From Zantedeschia hybrid cultivar (taxonomy: Eukaryota > Streptophyta > Magnoliopsida > Alismatales > Araceae): a stretch of DNA of 64,000 bases. The DNA lies in contig JARZZO010000014.1 of NCBI GenBank assembly GCA_030544215.1, positions 543,886 through 607,885 of the forward strand, read 5' to 3'. The notes under the pieces were generated by a model. That model was not told where the DNA came from. It searched no databases and saw only the letters and a program-made list of their open reading frames with translations. Each line of letters starts with the position of its first letter. Position 1 is the first letter of the stretch. Position numbers and translations under genes: made by a program. Shown in pieces: positions 11,429 through 22,469 of the stretch.

Positions 11429-14303
11429 CTAGTTTGTCCTCGAGCGAGAAGTTACAGTTCCCAGAGTTAGTTTGACTTTGTTCAACTCCTTCTTATAGCG
11501 AATCCCACATGCATTGCAGAGTGTCTGGCCAATTTATTCAAGTCATTCAAAAGGGACTAAAGTATGAACCAAATAAGATGTCGTCACATAATGGTTAACA
11601 TCCAAATGAAAATCTACTACAACAGTGTGATCATTATATAATTAAACTACTACGACTAATTTGTCACAATCATATGAGAGTTCAGTCCAAGGATTTTCAC
11701 AATCAAAGTAGTTTGAAACAAAATGTTTGAAAGTAATGGCAAAAGAATTAACAGGAAACAATGATATCAAAAACTTGCTTAGACGCATAATGTCAGAAAA
11801 AATTTCCTCCATGTAAATAATGAACTAAGGAGAGAATATTCTAAAATAATGCAACTTGGATAATTATATGCATGCTATGAACTTATCCATTCTTCTCACA
11901 AGCATCAAAAGAGCTATTCCATTGCATAGATTTGTGTGGAAATGTTTATAGAAATGTGATTAGCTTTTAAGATAAAAAAAAAAAAAAAAGTAAGCCCTAA
12001 GCTTAAACATTCTTTTCATCAAAAATCGCTCAAGAGATATTCTGCTATCGTATGTTAAACATGTGAGCATCTTGGACATAAAAGTAAAATTGATGGATTC
12101 TAATTATTTTATAATAGTCTCCATTTTTATATTGCATGTTATTTGGTTTAGAAAGGTAATGAATGGTAATTTTTGATATTAAAAATCGATTACTATGTTC
12201 TAATGATCGTAATTAATCAGTGATTAACATTACTAATAACTTTATATTAATTAATCGGTTGTTCTATCTACCAATGATTATATGGTCTCATTATCAAGTC
12301 GATAAATCATCATATAATAACGTTTCCACTTGCTTATTAAAACTGTTATTAGAGCATTTTTCGTTAAGATTCAAAGGAAATTTATTCTTTATGATTTTTA
12401 GAAGTTAATATTGATAAAAAAGTATTCTATAGATATAAATAAGGCTTGAAAGGGTGGAAACGTTTTAACTATTGAATAAGACAAATCCAAACATTGTGTC
12501 CATCAATATCACAATGCAAATGGCAAAAGTAAAAGATTTGCATAAATATAGATGTGTGACAGTGCAATGATATAATCAACATAAGACGATATTAACATTG
12601 TGGCAGACAAAATGTATATGATATGACTTTTTGTATGAGAACATACCAACGTAACATATGCACATGCACCTCTACACAAATACGTATGAGTGTAGACATT
12701 TTAATGGAACACGATGATAGCTGAATTTGACATCCAGGGAACAACAAATGTGAAGAAAAATGTATACATATTTATCGCGAGAAAAACTACATGATACATT
12801 TTGTACAAATATGGAATCAGAAGGATTTTTTGAATGTCCATGTGATATATTCAAGCAAAATAACTTTGTTACTATTAAAACTTATATAATGGAAGTGGAG
12901 CAACCACTCAATCTTAGGAAAGCTACATGTCATTATCAAACTAGGGACGCTCTTATCGTTGACCATGTTAGAAAGTACATAATGCATCTATGTTCGCAAT
13001 ATGGTAACTATAAAAACCAAAATCCTATGTACATGATACAAGTAAGATAGAAATACTTTTTTTTATAGAATACTAAAAAATCATTATAGTGTCATTTAAT
13101 ATCATAAAGTAATCGAGTAACAAGACCAACTCGAGTATATGAAGCTTTTCAATCACCTAGTGCTTTTGCATAATTAAATTAACTAGTGAACATATTTAGC
13201 ATTCTAATATATTGTCCTGTATTTATTTGTCTAATGTGAAAGTAACGTTGATCTCTTTATGGAAGAAATCCCCATCAAAGTATCTTGTCATCGTATCCAT
13301 ACGATATCCATATACCTTATTGTACGCTAGTCACATAGTGAAAGTAATTGCCTACGAGGATGTGACTTCAAGAACTGATAAATTAATAATATAAGAAATT
13401 ATTCTACAAAGTATATGTGAAGTTCATGGAAATATTTAAAAAAATTATAACAAAAAAATTATACTAAAGATGCATGAGCCTTGTGAAAAAATGTAGAAAA
13501 AAATATATCCTCGAGGCATTTGAATGCAGTGAATGTTGACAAAAACTAGATTAGTAAGACGAGTTTAATGACAAAGAAATAAGCTTATCCGTTATGGAAA
13601 TCAATTTTTATAAAAAGTAACCATTTGATTTTTCCTCATCTTAATTCTAGTAGTAGTTTGAAGACAGATTTGTCTTCCTTTAACCAAGCAACACGAACCA
13701 CAAACCAGTTATCCACAAAATAGTTATAAAGAAAATTAGTATATATAAGGCCCTTGTTGATCTATCGAGTACTGTTGATTCTAAATCTAAAACTAATTCA
13801 GTTCTACATCAAAGATAGATCCAAGTAATGAATAATATGCAGTAGAAATGGCCATCATTTACATCGAAGGAAAAAATATAGTAGATCAATGCAAAAGAGT
13901 GAACCCTGGCAATCAAAACTATGCAGTAATAATGGCCATCTTTACATAATGGGAGAAAAGAGAGTATGTGCACGTAAAAGAGTGAGAACAAATGAACTTT
14001 CCTGTATCTACTTAAGTATATAATTAGAATCTTATTTCAAATGAAGTCATGCATTACCTTGGGGCCATTCGGTCCACCCCTCCATAGTGGGGTTTCTGTG
14101 GTCAAGCACATGTCACAACGTCCACGTACTGTTGGTATGCATCCATCTTCACTAGAATTAGGGTCTGGAGAGGCCAGCCTAAGCGTGAAATCTATCTCAT
14201 CACCGGGATACGATGGCTTCCCCAATCGGCTCACAAGATCCTGCTCCAACAATGACATCCTCCTTTGGTAAGAGATGGGACTTGCCAATAGAATGAACTC
14301 CAT
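11429..14303 (-). CDS. GATA-type zinc-finger transcription factor, HAN/NL1-like (two exons)
   Basis: The coding sequence joins 14303-14058 (82 codons) and 11524-11429 (31 codons plus TAG), giving 113 residues. The donor AAG|GTAATG and acceptor GGCCAG|ACACTC keep the frame (phase 0). Splicing completes one C-X2-C-X18-C-X2-C GATA finger: Cys63, Cys66 (CDMCLTTETPLWRGGPNGPK) and Cys85, Cys88 (TLCNACGIRYKK). Upstream, residues 35-46 (DEIDFTLRLASP) resemble the VDCTLSLGTP segment of HAN/NL1 class-B GATA factors, which act in the nucleus in floral and organ-boundary development. That role is family knowledge. An alternative start is Met16. The basic tail after the finger is short. The start lies 14 bp from a long CT/GA tract and follows TACGTAG, so an extra leader exon is possible. 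Confidence 0.72.
11525..14057 (-). other. intron splitting the GATA finger
   Basis: This 2.5 kb AT-rich interval has GT and AG ends on the minus strand. Several short frames (for example 12760-13050) show no domain, and no clear transposon could be named inside it. If it were retained, translation would stop six codons after the donor (VMHDFI). Confidence 0.65.
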
Positions 14304-14316
14304 CTACGTACCGGTT

Positions 14317-14330
14317 TCTCTCTCTCTCTC

Positions 14331-14365
<35 letters not shown>

Positions 14366-14433
14366 GCTGTGTGTGTGTGTCATAAAAAGAATGTATTATG
14401 AAGGGATTTTTATAAGGAATGACTGTGATATCT

Positions 14434-14476
<43 letters not shown>
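14317..14476. repeat. CT/GT/GA microsatellites upstream of the GATA gene
   Basis: A CT tract at about 14317-14366 is followed by a short GT run to 14380. After a 50-bp gap, a GT run (14433-14459) passes directly into GA (to 14476). On the GATA gene's strand the near tract is GA-rich and sits in its 5' leader or promoter, where it could act as a GAGA-type site. That role is a guess. Confidence 0.85.
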
Positions 14477-15872
14477 TGAAGGGTGGGCTTTCTTCTAGTG
14501 CTGGTCTTCGGGGAAGGGTTCCTTTCTATAACGCTTGCATCTCGGAGATCATTCAATGGGCAGAAGATCAAGAAGAAGCATTAAAAGAGAGGTGGGTTCT
14601 GAAGTTTGAAACACTCTGATTCATGTATTAACAACTCGCTGATGATAGTGCTTATGTCGATCGACACAAGTTTGGTTAATGAGCAAACCTTCTAAAACAG
14701 GTATTAATCATGACAAAGTTGTAATCGCTAACTATAAGATGATGATCACAAGTGACAGGTGATGATCATTTATACCTCCAGTCGATCAGTGGATTTCATG
14801 CATGGTCTCCAACAACTAATTATCTGGCACCTCGGCATCATGGAACTGTGACATCCGTATTATACAAGTGGCCACCCAAGTAACAGCTTACCTGTTTTTT
14901 TTCTTTCTTTTTTTCTGTTCTAATCTACGAAACATTGGTGTCTAACTCAATAAATGTCTAATTTATGTTCTTCCCTGGTGAACATTCTTGACAACCATGC
15001 GTCAGGTGGAAGCACATGCATACAGTAGTGGCCAGCTTGGTTTAGCGATAAATTACATGTAACACGATCGAGATGCATTAACTCTTACAGGTTGGCTCTC
15101 TCTAAGCTAAGCACGGTACTGTGAATTCAAACTTTTGTTGCCCTTCATGAGTCCATTAAGAAATGAGGCGGTTTTTTTCTCCAAAAATGGTCTCAAGCAT
15201 GCATTTGGCCGTCGCTAGCCTATCTAATTAACATTTTGAATCTCAAGGCTGCTGAAACTTAGTCGAGACTTGTAGGTGAACCAAGCTACTTGCTCCAACA
15301 CGACCCAGCAAGTGCATGGATATTAGAAATGATCACTTCAAGAACATTGAAATAGTGAGCCAAGAAAATTAAGATTTGGGTGTTGTATAAGGAAATAAAA
15401 GAAGAGCAGGCTCACCTCATCCGAGTATTACTAGGTTAGCATCGGGGCTAGATTTAGATTAGCTTTTAAGAAAATATTACGTACGATACATAAATAAAAT
15501 TGGCACGGCTTTCACCTCCCACAATTAATGCTTATAATTGCAAAATAAATAGATATATTTTGTTCTTATGTCCTAAAGAATCACATTTTTTTTTTTTACA
15601 AATTTGTATATGTCAGAAACTTCTAAATTACCATACTAATCCGTTACTTCTTTACTGTTCATCTAGCTAGCAAGATGCCACACAATTTTCCACATTGTTT
15701 TCTTTAATCCAGGCTAAGGCATCGTACAAAAATGATGACATGATAGTAAAAGATGTGAGATCAGACATCTTTTAGCAGGATATCAAAGGAATATGGAACT
15801 TGCGTAGAATTTTGCACAGTTTTAATTAGTGTGGATATCTAGTTTGTTGGATGCTTTTATTTATATTAGAGA
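14477..15872. other. intergenic, presumed upstream region of the GATA gene
   Basis: No coding frame, RNA gene or element with clear ends was found. The sequence is moderately AT-rich. It ends at the TGTTAGGA edge of the next copia remnant. Confidence 0.4.
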
Positions 15873-16175
15873 TGTTAGGAAAAATCTCCATCCATTTAAT
15901 AACACAAATAAACAATGCGGAAGCCTGCATGGAGGATAACCATGACGATGGAGTTGAGGTTTTTACCTTCACGTCGACGTAGAGGGAGAAACGGACCTCG
16001 CAAGGATGAGAAAAAACCACGTTGATGGGCTTCTTATATTACTCTCCGCTCCAAGATCAAAGTCGGCATGGTGATGGTTTCTTGGAGAGCAGCATAGGTG
16101 AGAGCACTAAGGAGCAAGAGGAGGAAGAACCAAGGGAAGAGAATCTTGTAGTCTTGCCTTTTGCATGTGCACTCG

Positions 16176-16176
<1 letters not shown>

Positions 16177-16228
<52 letters not shown>
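16177..16228. repeat. CT microsatellite in the LTR
   Basis: About 52 bp of almost pure CT lies inside the probable LTR of the second copia remnant. Confidence 0.9.
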
Positions 16229-16230
<2 letters not shown>

Positions 16231-17559
16231 ATTTATTCTCCTCTCTCTCTAGTTCAAACTTAGACAAGCGGGAGAGAAGCTGCCATGCAATTAGAGCCAC
16301 ACGTTCTACTACCTCCTCTTTCTCACTATTCAAATTCAAATGAAGGAGAGAAATGTGGGGAGTGAGGTACCATGCATGCAGTCCCCAACTCCACCTCCCA
16401 TGGTGGTAACTCCCTGGTGGAGTTATCTCCTCCCTACTCCACCTCCCATGTTTCCTGCCCCTTGTGGGCATTTAAGAATGGGCCCAGCCCATTACATCTC
16501 CACTTGCCCACAAAGGACAATTATCAATGGTCCATCTCTCTTTCGGATGCTGCAATCCAACTGTTATATAGGGAATAGAGTGTATGACCTTACGAGTATA
16601 ACTTCATCAGGCGCATAGTGATCTATTAAGTCATTATCAAAACTAATGGAACACATTAAAAGTCTCATGGTACCCAAGACAACTTTATATTCACCTAATT
16701 GAATACTCCGGATATCTCATATAAATAACTGACAGTATTAAATCTTAAATGTCATGTGATCATAATTCTGTCTGCTCATAGTTGACTGAGTTTCCCACGA
16801 GATCCACATATCATGGTCCTTCCTCAAGCTCCCATGCTAATTCAATTAATCTCAGCTGCTTTTTTAGACATGTTTAACTGGACTGTATCAACCTTAGTCC
16901 TAAGAATCGCGCTAAAGTAGCGACGCCAAACTTCCTCTTCATGACATAGTTCTCAGGTCACATATGATACAAGTAGGATCAATAATTCCAAGAACTTACA
17001 CAATGATGAAGCAGAAATCTATTCATCATTCTCACTTATCGGTCCAATATAGCACATGTGGTATGAAATGTATGTTATGGTGTTCTTCTACCTATGTGGG
17101 CGTGCCACTTTTAAGTTGTCATTAACATAATATGGATCTCAGTCTAATCACTCCCACTGCGACTAACCTGAGCCTCATAATATAGTCGCTCCAACTCAGC
17201 ACCTTGTCTTGAAACTCACATCCAACTTCTACATATTATATAGGATATACTAATATACTCCTGTATTCAATCTTTAAAGATCTCATCTTGGCTTTTATCT
17301 GAGGTGACATTACTTATAATATTTTAAGTATATCTTGCTCGCTCTTCTAGAGCCATAGATACAAAATGTCTCATCTTGCTTATTATTTCAGCGCTAAGAT
17401 AAATTATCCATGTAAGAGGGTCAATTCAAATATGATGATACTCATAGATGTGCAAACAAACATTTTATTAAAATATATTAAGTAAGAGAATGCACAATCA
17501 TATATATGTCAACAAAAATTGTTCTAACATTACAATTTACATAAACCTATGGCTCTACT

Positions 17560-18077
17560 ATAGGTTAGGAAAGTCTCCCAATTGATCTATTTAGTTAGTG
17601 GATTTGCTACCATACGGTTAGTAAAAATATACTGAAGAATTACTAACTTTCTCGCCAATAGAACTCGTATGAAGTGATATCAAATGTCAACATGTTTGAT
17701 CCTCCCATGATACTTAGGGTCCTTAGCATAGGCCAGGGCTGACGTACTATCAACATATAATAGCACGCTCTCATCCGGATGAGGAGTGATGACCAATCAC
17801 TGCAGAAAATTCCGCAACCAAACTACCTCTTGACACATTGTCGAACCTACCACATATTCCGATTCCATAGTGGGTAGAATGATGCATATTTGTTTCTTAC
17901 TGCACCAAGAAATGGCCATGCCACCTAATATTGACTTCTTCTCATTTTTATCGCTGGCCTAATCAATATCGCTATTTCAGCTTTAAATCACCTCCTTCGT
18001 AATATAAGATAAGATTTGCCGTTTCACGCAAATATCAAAATATTCTCTTGACCGCCTTCCTGTAGGTCACAACATGC
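17560..18077 (-). pseudogene. copia RT end and RNase H (broken)
   Basis: Minus-strand blocks appear in order: VKRIF, a stop, YLRETANLILYYEGGDLKL, MAISWCSKKQICI, ILPTMESEYVVGS, CQEVVWLRNFLQ, LLYVDSTSALAYAKDPKYHG, KHVDIRYHFIR and MVANPLTK. These match copia RNase H. Stops and shifts separate the blocks. VDS replaces the usual CDN. Confidence 0.75.
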
Positions 18078-18271
18078 TTAGGCGCGTCGGAGACAACCTG
18101 AAAGAAGAAGTCGAGGCAGGGGTTGCCAGAGGTGGTGAAGGTGAGGTATTCATGTTGCACATACACTCACGTTGGTTCCCAATCCAACACCATCACGCAC
18201 TTCACATCGTCGAGGTCGATAGCTGCTAGACTACAGGCCAAGTCTGGAGGGCCCAGTAGAGGGGCCGCCAT
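18077..18271 (-). pseudogene. 5' fragment of a DUF2828 (plant TROVE-like) gene
   Basis: Starting at ATG 18271 the minus strand reads MAAPLLGPPDL, then about 15 codons on VKCVMVLDWEPT and a stop. It then reads TFTTSGNPCLDFFFQVVSDA. The opening MAAPLLGPP and the SGNPCLDFFFQVV block are hallmarks of plant DUF2828 proteins, whose function is not settled. Only about 65 codons remain. The sequence then runs straight into copia RT sequence (KHVVTYRKAVKRIF) with no gap, so this is a chimeric junction rather than a working gene. The upstream flank (to about 18560) is also GC-richer and may be captured with it. Confidence 0.65.
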
Positions 18272-20073
18272 GCGATCAAGATGCCTTTACCAGAAGACTT
18301 GAGTTCGTTTATGCGGATAAGGGAGGAGTACTGGTGATAACAAAGGGAGAAGAATATTAGGCTAAGGCATCATACTTAAACAAGTGGGTTTCTTGGTGAA
18401 CAAGGTGGGGGAGGGGAGTTTCGACCTAGAGTCACCGTGCTCACTTGGACTTGCACCGCCCTCAGCCTCTCCCTTTATGCCGACCTCCGCCTTCCCTCTT
18501 TTGCTTCCCCATCGTCCTCAATAGCGTCCGATGCCTCCGCCTCCAATGCGTCTACAGATTGGATGGTGGGATGAGTTGATTGTCAGGATGGGGGATGAGT
18601 TAACTCAGGGGCATAACAGTCCTTTCCATCTCTGATCATGTTTAACCCATGTCTGGTTTAGTCTAACAAATGTAAAGTAACGACAATGGCATATTTGATA
18701 GTATAACAATATAAGAAGGGTATATATTATATTGTGTAAATAAGAGTGACATTTTTAATATTTTGTATGTAAAGATGGTTTATATGAAATAAATTTATTA
18801 TTTATATTATTATGCTCTCAAGTCCTAACAAGAGTTCACGTGCAGAAAAAAGTAGAACAATAAAATACACATCTATCACTCTAGTTACGAAAGCAATTTG
18901 GCAAGCATTACGAAAGGTAAATATAAGCTGGTTTCACATCTATTACTCTAGTTACGATTAGTCTATATACCATTCACCACACGAACAAAGCACAACGTTT
19001 ATTACGGTGGAGAGACGGAATTAAAGATCGCTTACTCGCATAAGTTAGGGACCTTTAGATATATACTACCGTATTATATCGTATTTACGGACTGACCCCT
19101 TCAATTCTGATTTTGTTCATACTTCCTCACACACAATATCGTCCATTTGCAGCATAACAAACAGAACTAGGAGTAATTAACCAGTTTATATATGTTCTTA
19201 GAAAATAACCCTCTTTCAGGTGTTTTCCAAATAAACGTACAACTCCACAGGCTGATAACATAAGGAGATGTTTGACAAGCTAGTGATATTAATTGTAGAT
19301 AAGAAATTAGTGAGATCAAAATGGCCAGCCAGCTTCAGTTCATTCATTACCTATGATATCCTGACCATTTAAGAATTAGAAGCAACGAAAATAAATTAAC
19401 ATTCATGATCAGTTGCATTTGCCAAAATTTAACCACAAGATCGTCTTCAGTCAACGTGGTGGAACAATGAGTAAAAGCTTAATTAATCCGCCGTGACGCA
19501 GGTTAAACATTAAATGGGAATTAAATAGTTTCCCCATATCGGATCCCTTTTAATTAAATCTTTCTCCGCTGAGTGAGATAAGTTTAAAAGAAGAAAACGT
19601 ACGGCACCTTAATGTGATGTGCGTTTATTACGGTTTAATTTGCTCCTCTTTTTGGTCAAATTCGAGCAATCCTTGCTATATATATAAGACCAATGTGGCT
19701 GCAGCTCGATCGGCTATTGGATCTCATCTTCATGCTATCCGAATGCTCTGATCATGTCTATGGTGATGATAACCTCTCTTTGATCTGATCGCTCAAATTT
19801 TATACGAAAAGAAAAAAAATTGTTAAGCCATTTAAATTATTTTCAAACCATCTGATCATTAATCAAAGAGATAATACATGATCATATCTTGTTGCAACTC
19901 GAGCTGTCTTAGAAGCAAAATCCGGCTATATATGCTCAGACAGCTAGCGAGTACAGCAAGTATTTCTCTAGATTAATTTTAATTCACCAGCCGACCCAAC
20001 TCCTGGAGGTCCCAACCTAGACGACAATGCCATTTTGCATCGTTGCTTTGCATCCTTTAATTAGTTGAATAAA
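18272..20073. other. intergenic; GC-richer flank, then AT-rich; isolated TATA-like site
   Basis: Up to about 18600 the sequence is GC-richer and may be the 5' flank of the captured DUF2828 fragment. The rest is AT-rich without frames. At about 19674-19689 a strong TATA-like run (GCTATATATATAAG) is followed about 35 bp later by GCAGCTCGATCGGC, which resembles a core promoter. No gene follows it, so it may drive a non-coding RNA or be chance. Confidence 0.35.
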
Positions 20074-20090
20074 GGCCCTTGCAAATAGTT

Positions 20091-20343
20091 CTTTTTTTTG
20101 GTCAGTAGTTTAGTGGTCCTGGGACTTAATCCCTAGTTCTAAGGAGCTGAGATCGAACCAATCCAAGGCCATAGATTTTTCCGCACTCGAAGCAAGTTTT
20201 CCGTCAAACAACGTGACCGTCTGCGGAGCACCATGACATAACCTCTTGTAAAGGAGAGAAGTCCGTAGGATCGAATCCGTGAGTGGCTCCCCGAACGAGA
20301 GCACAGTATCTTCCCAACGCCACTGGGCTATGGGCCTGCGACT
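20091..20343 (-). mobile_element. tRNA-derived SINE with 17-bp target duplication
   Basis: Direct repeats GGCCCTTGCAAATAGTT flank it at 20074-20090 and 20344-20360. On the minus strand the 5' end has a polymerase III A box (TAGCCCAGTGGCGTTGGG, near 20313-20330) and a B box (GGATTCGATCC, 20268-20278). The 3' end is an A run (T run at 20092-20099 on the + strand). The 253-bp length suits a plant SINE. It looks full length and recent because the duplication is perfect. Confidence 0.9.
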
Positions 20344-20360
20344 GGCCCTTGCAAATAGTT

Positions 20361-22469
20361 AATCCTTCCAAAAAGAGCTTGAGAGATTATCAAAATGTTT
20401 CGGTGCAGAATGTTAACTAAGATGTTGGTAGGACTGGCAATGAGTCGAGCCGCTCGCGAATTGCTCGAGTTTAGCTCGGCTTGGCTCGACAATTTATATA
20501 GGTGTTTTTCTTTCCATAGTTAGGCCCACAGCTTGGTCTCTGCATCCATGTGTAACAAAAAGGCATTCTTTGCAGGTACTTTTCCTCTATTATCCTTGTT
20601 TCTCCTTGGTCAAAGTAATATGTTTTGATACTATTATCTTTGTTTTTTTATTTATATGGATTATAATTACGACATTTTCATGAAGAATGAAATTAGGACA
20701 AGTTTCGAGCACGTAATCTAAATTTTCACACCTCTAAGCAATATTATAAGAACTTTCAATTGAACTAACTATGTAGAATGGTTGACTTCACCCATTGGCC
20801 TTCCTTTGAAGGCTCTCAAATTCAAGTCAATTGAGAACCTAAAAACTGTGCCTGCCATTTGACATCGGTGTGCCGCGAAATTATTTCTCTCGTCTATAGG
20901 ATCACTCCCTCAAAAATCAGTTGGACTGAGAATAATCACTTTATCAGGTAGAATTACTGATCTCTCTTTGGCAGGAAATAGTAGGCTTTAACTGCAATCG
21001 AATCTTCGTCTTTTGTATATATGTATACGTACCTGGCCAAATAAGCCAACCTTTACAAAAGATACTAACTCTCAGTTTATAGTACATTTGCTAAGATTCT
21101 AAGTTGAGTAATACTTAATGTTGGCACCACCTCACAGTGCAAGTACATAAAAATTTTCTTTTGAAATTCTTCTGAATGTCTGGCATTGCATGTATAACCT
21201 TATTTTTGATCAAATGATCTAAAATATTTAAAACATAAAAAATTAAACCCCACTGAACAATAAGAAATTACTTTAATGGGTCGAACTCAATAATTATTTT
21301 TAATATTTAAAAACTTTTACAGTCATCTGATCAAAGATTGTGTTATACACACATGTGAGACATGTGGAGCCAAATCTTTAAAAAAATTCATTTTTTTACG
21401 TACTTACTTACGTCATTAAGTACTATCTAACAGTACATCAAATATTACTCTTCTAAATTTGAAGTACATGATCTAAAGTTCAAGATATGCTTAGCTAGCC
21501 AGCTGGTTGTCTTTGTATACTGGAAAATAATTATCATAGAGGGCTCAATTAAATTATTAAGAGGAAAGAGTATTGCTTAATGGTCCGTTTGGTTACACAT
21601 AAAATATAATCGGACGGAAATGATGTTTTAAGGAAATACATTTACAAGGAAAATGAAACAAAATTCATCATTTGGAGCTCATGAAAATGTTTTCAACTCT
21701 TTTGAAAAAGGGCATTCGGTATTATCCCATAGATGTCAAAATCAGGAAAAGGAGGGGTCAACGAATTAAGTTTTCTGTTGACTTGAGTTTTATAGACAAC
21801 CAAATAAGTGATTGTGATATACTTTTCAGAAAAAACTTTTCTAGTACCCTATTTTGCCTGCTTCCTAGGGGATGGCTGTGTTTGTGCAGGAGGTAAATAA
21901 AATAGAAGGTTCAATTTATCTGGTACAAAATGAAAAAGGGGAATAGGTGGTGCTTTAATTATAGGAATTTTTACTTTTGAAGCTTATTAATCTTTTCATG
22001 TTTCTTATAAATTGTTGTAATCTTTATATTTCTTATTAGTCCCTACAATCATTGAAAATATCTCTAAAAGGTCCCTCAACTATCCCTAAAAAGTTCCTTT
22101 ACCGGGGAGTTTTTTTTTTAAAGAATGGTTCAAAGATTTGGAAGATTGCAGGGGATTTATCATTTATGTTAAAAGATTATAGGGACTGAAAAGTAAAGAT
22201 TCCTTAATTATATTGGTTGAGATTATGCATCTTATTTCAATTTTCAATGTTGTAACGTTGCACCCTCTTTTTTTATTATTTTGTTAAATACAAAATTATG
22301 TGCAAACCCGAAGTGCATTTTATTGATAAGTATATTATTATATAATGATACATATAATTTTATGTAAGTAAAAGTGATATATTTGATATTTTGTCTGTTA
22401 AGATGATAAATGTGAAATTGACTCTAAATTAAAATGCATTTATCGTAATACCCCCCCGTGACGTTGTTG
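20361..22469. other. intergenic, AT-rich, with MITE-like repeats
   Basis: No gene was found. Around 21580 the phrase GGTCCGTTTGG, common at MITE ends, appears, but a partner end was not found. The segment 21945-22230 resembles 31165-31410 in its T/A-rich text, so both may be copies of one small repeat. The last part, to 22469, would be the promoter of the PPR gene. No convincing TATA box was seen. Confidence 0.4.
21192..21348. repeat. inverted-repeat MITE-like element (157 bp)
   Basis: The ends are inverted: GTATAACCTTATTTTTGATC at the left, and the right end read on the minus strand is GTATAACACAATCTTTGATC. The centre is AT-rich. No clear target duplication was seen, so the family is not assigned. 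Confidence 0.6.

Larger units (their letters stand above)
15873..18077 (-). mobile_element. second copia remnant (3' part and LTR)
   Basis: The RNase H region at 17560-18077 and a non-coding 3' region (16620-17560) match the first copia element in order and partly in sequence. An example is the shared TATGTTATGGTG phrase near 17070 and 4060. The left part, 15873 to about 16600, looks like the downstream LTR. It ends in CCTAACA on the minus strand and contains a minus-strand TATA box (CTATATAACAG near 16565). The right LTR boundary is not certain. Integrase, gag and the 5' LTR are missing; the remnant stops abruptly at the DUF2828 fragment. Confidence 0.65.

Noticed and set aside
20268..20333. 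tRNA gene suggested by A and B boxes on the minus strand
   Set aside because: The same reasons apply: SINE structure with target duplication.
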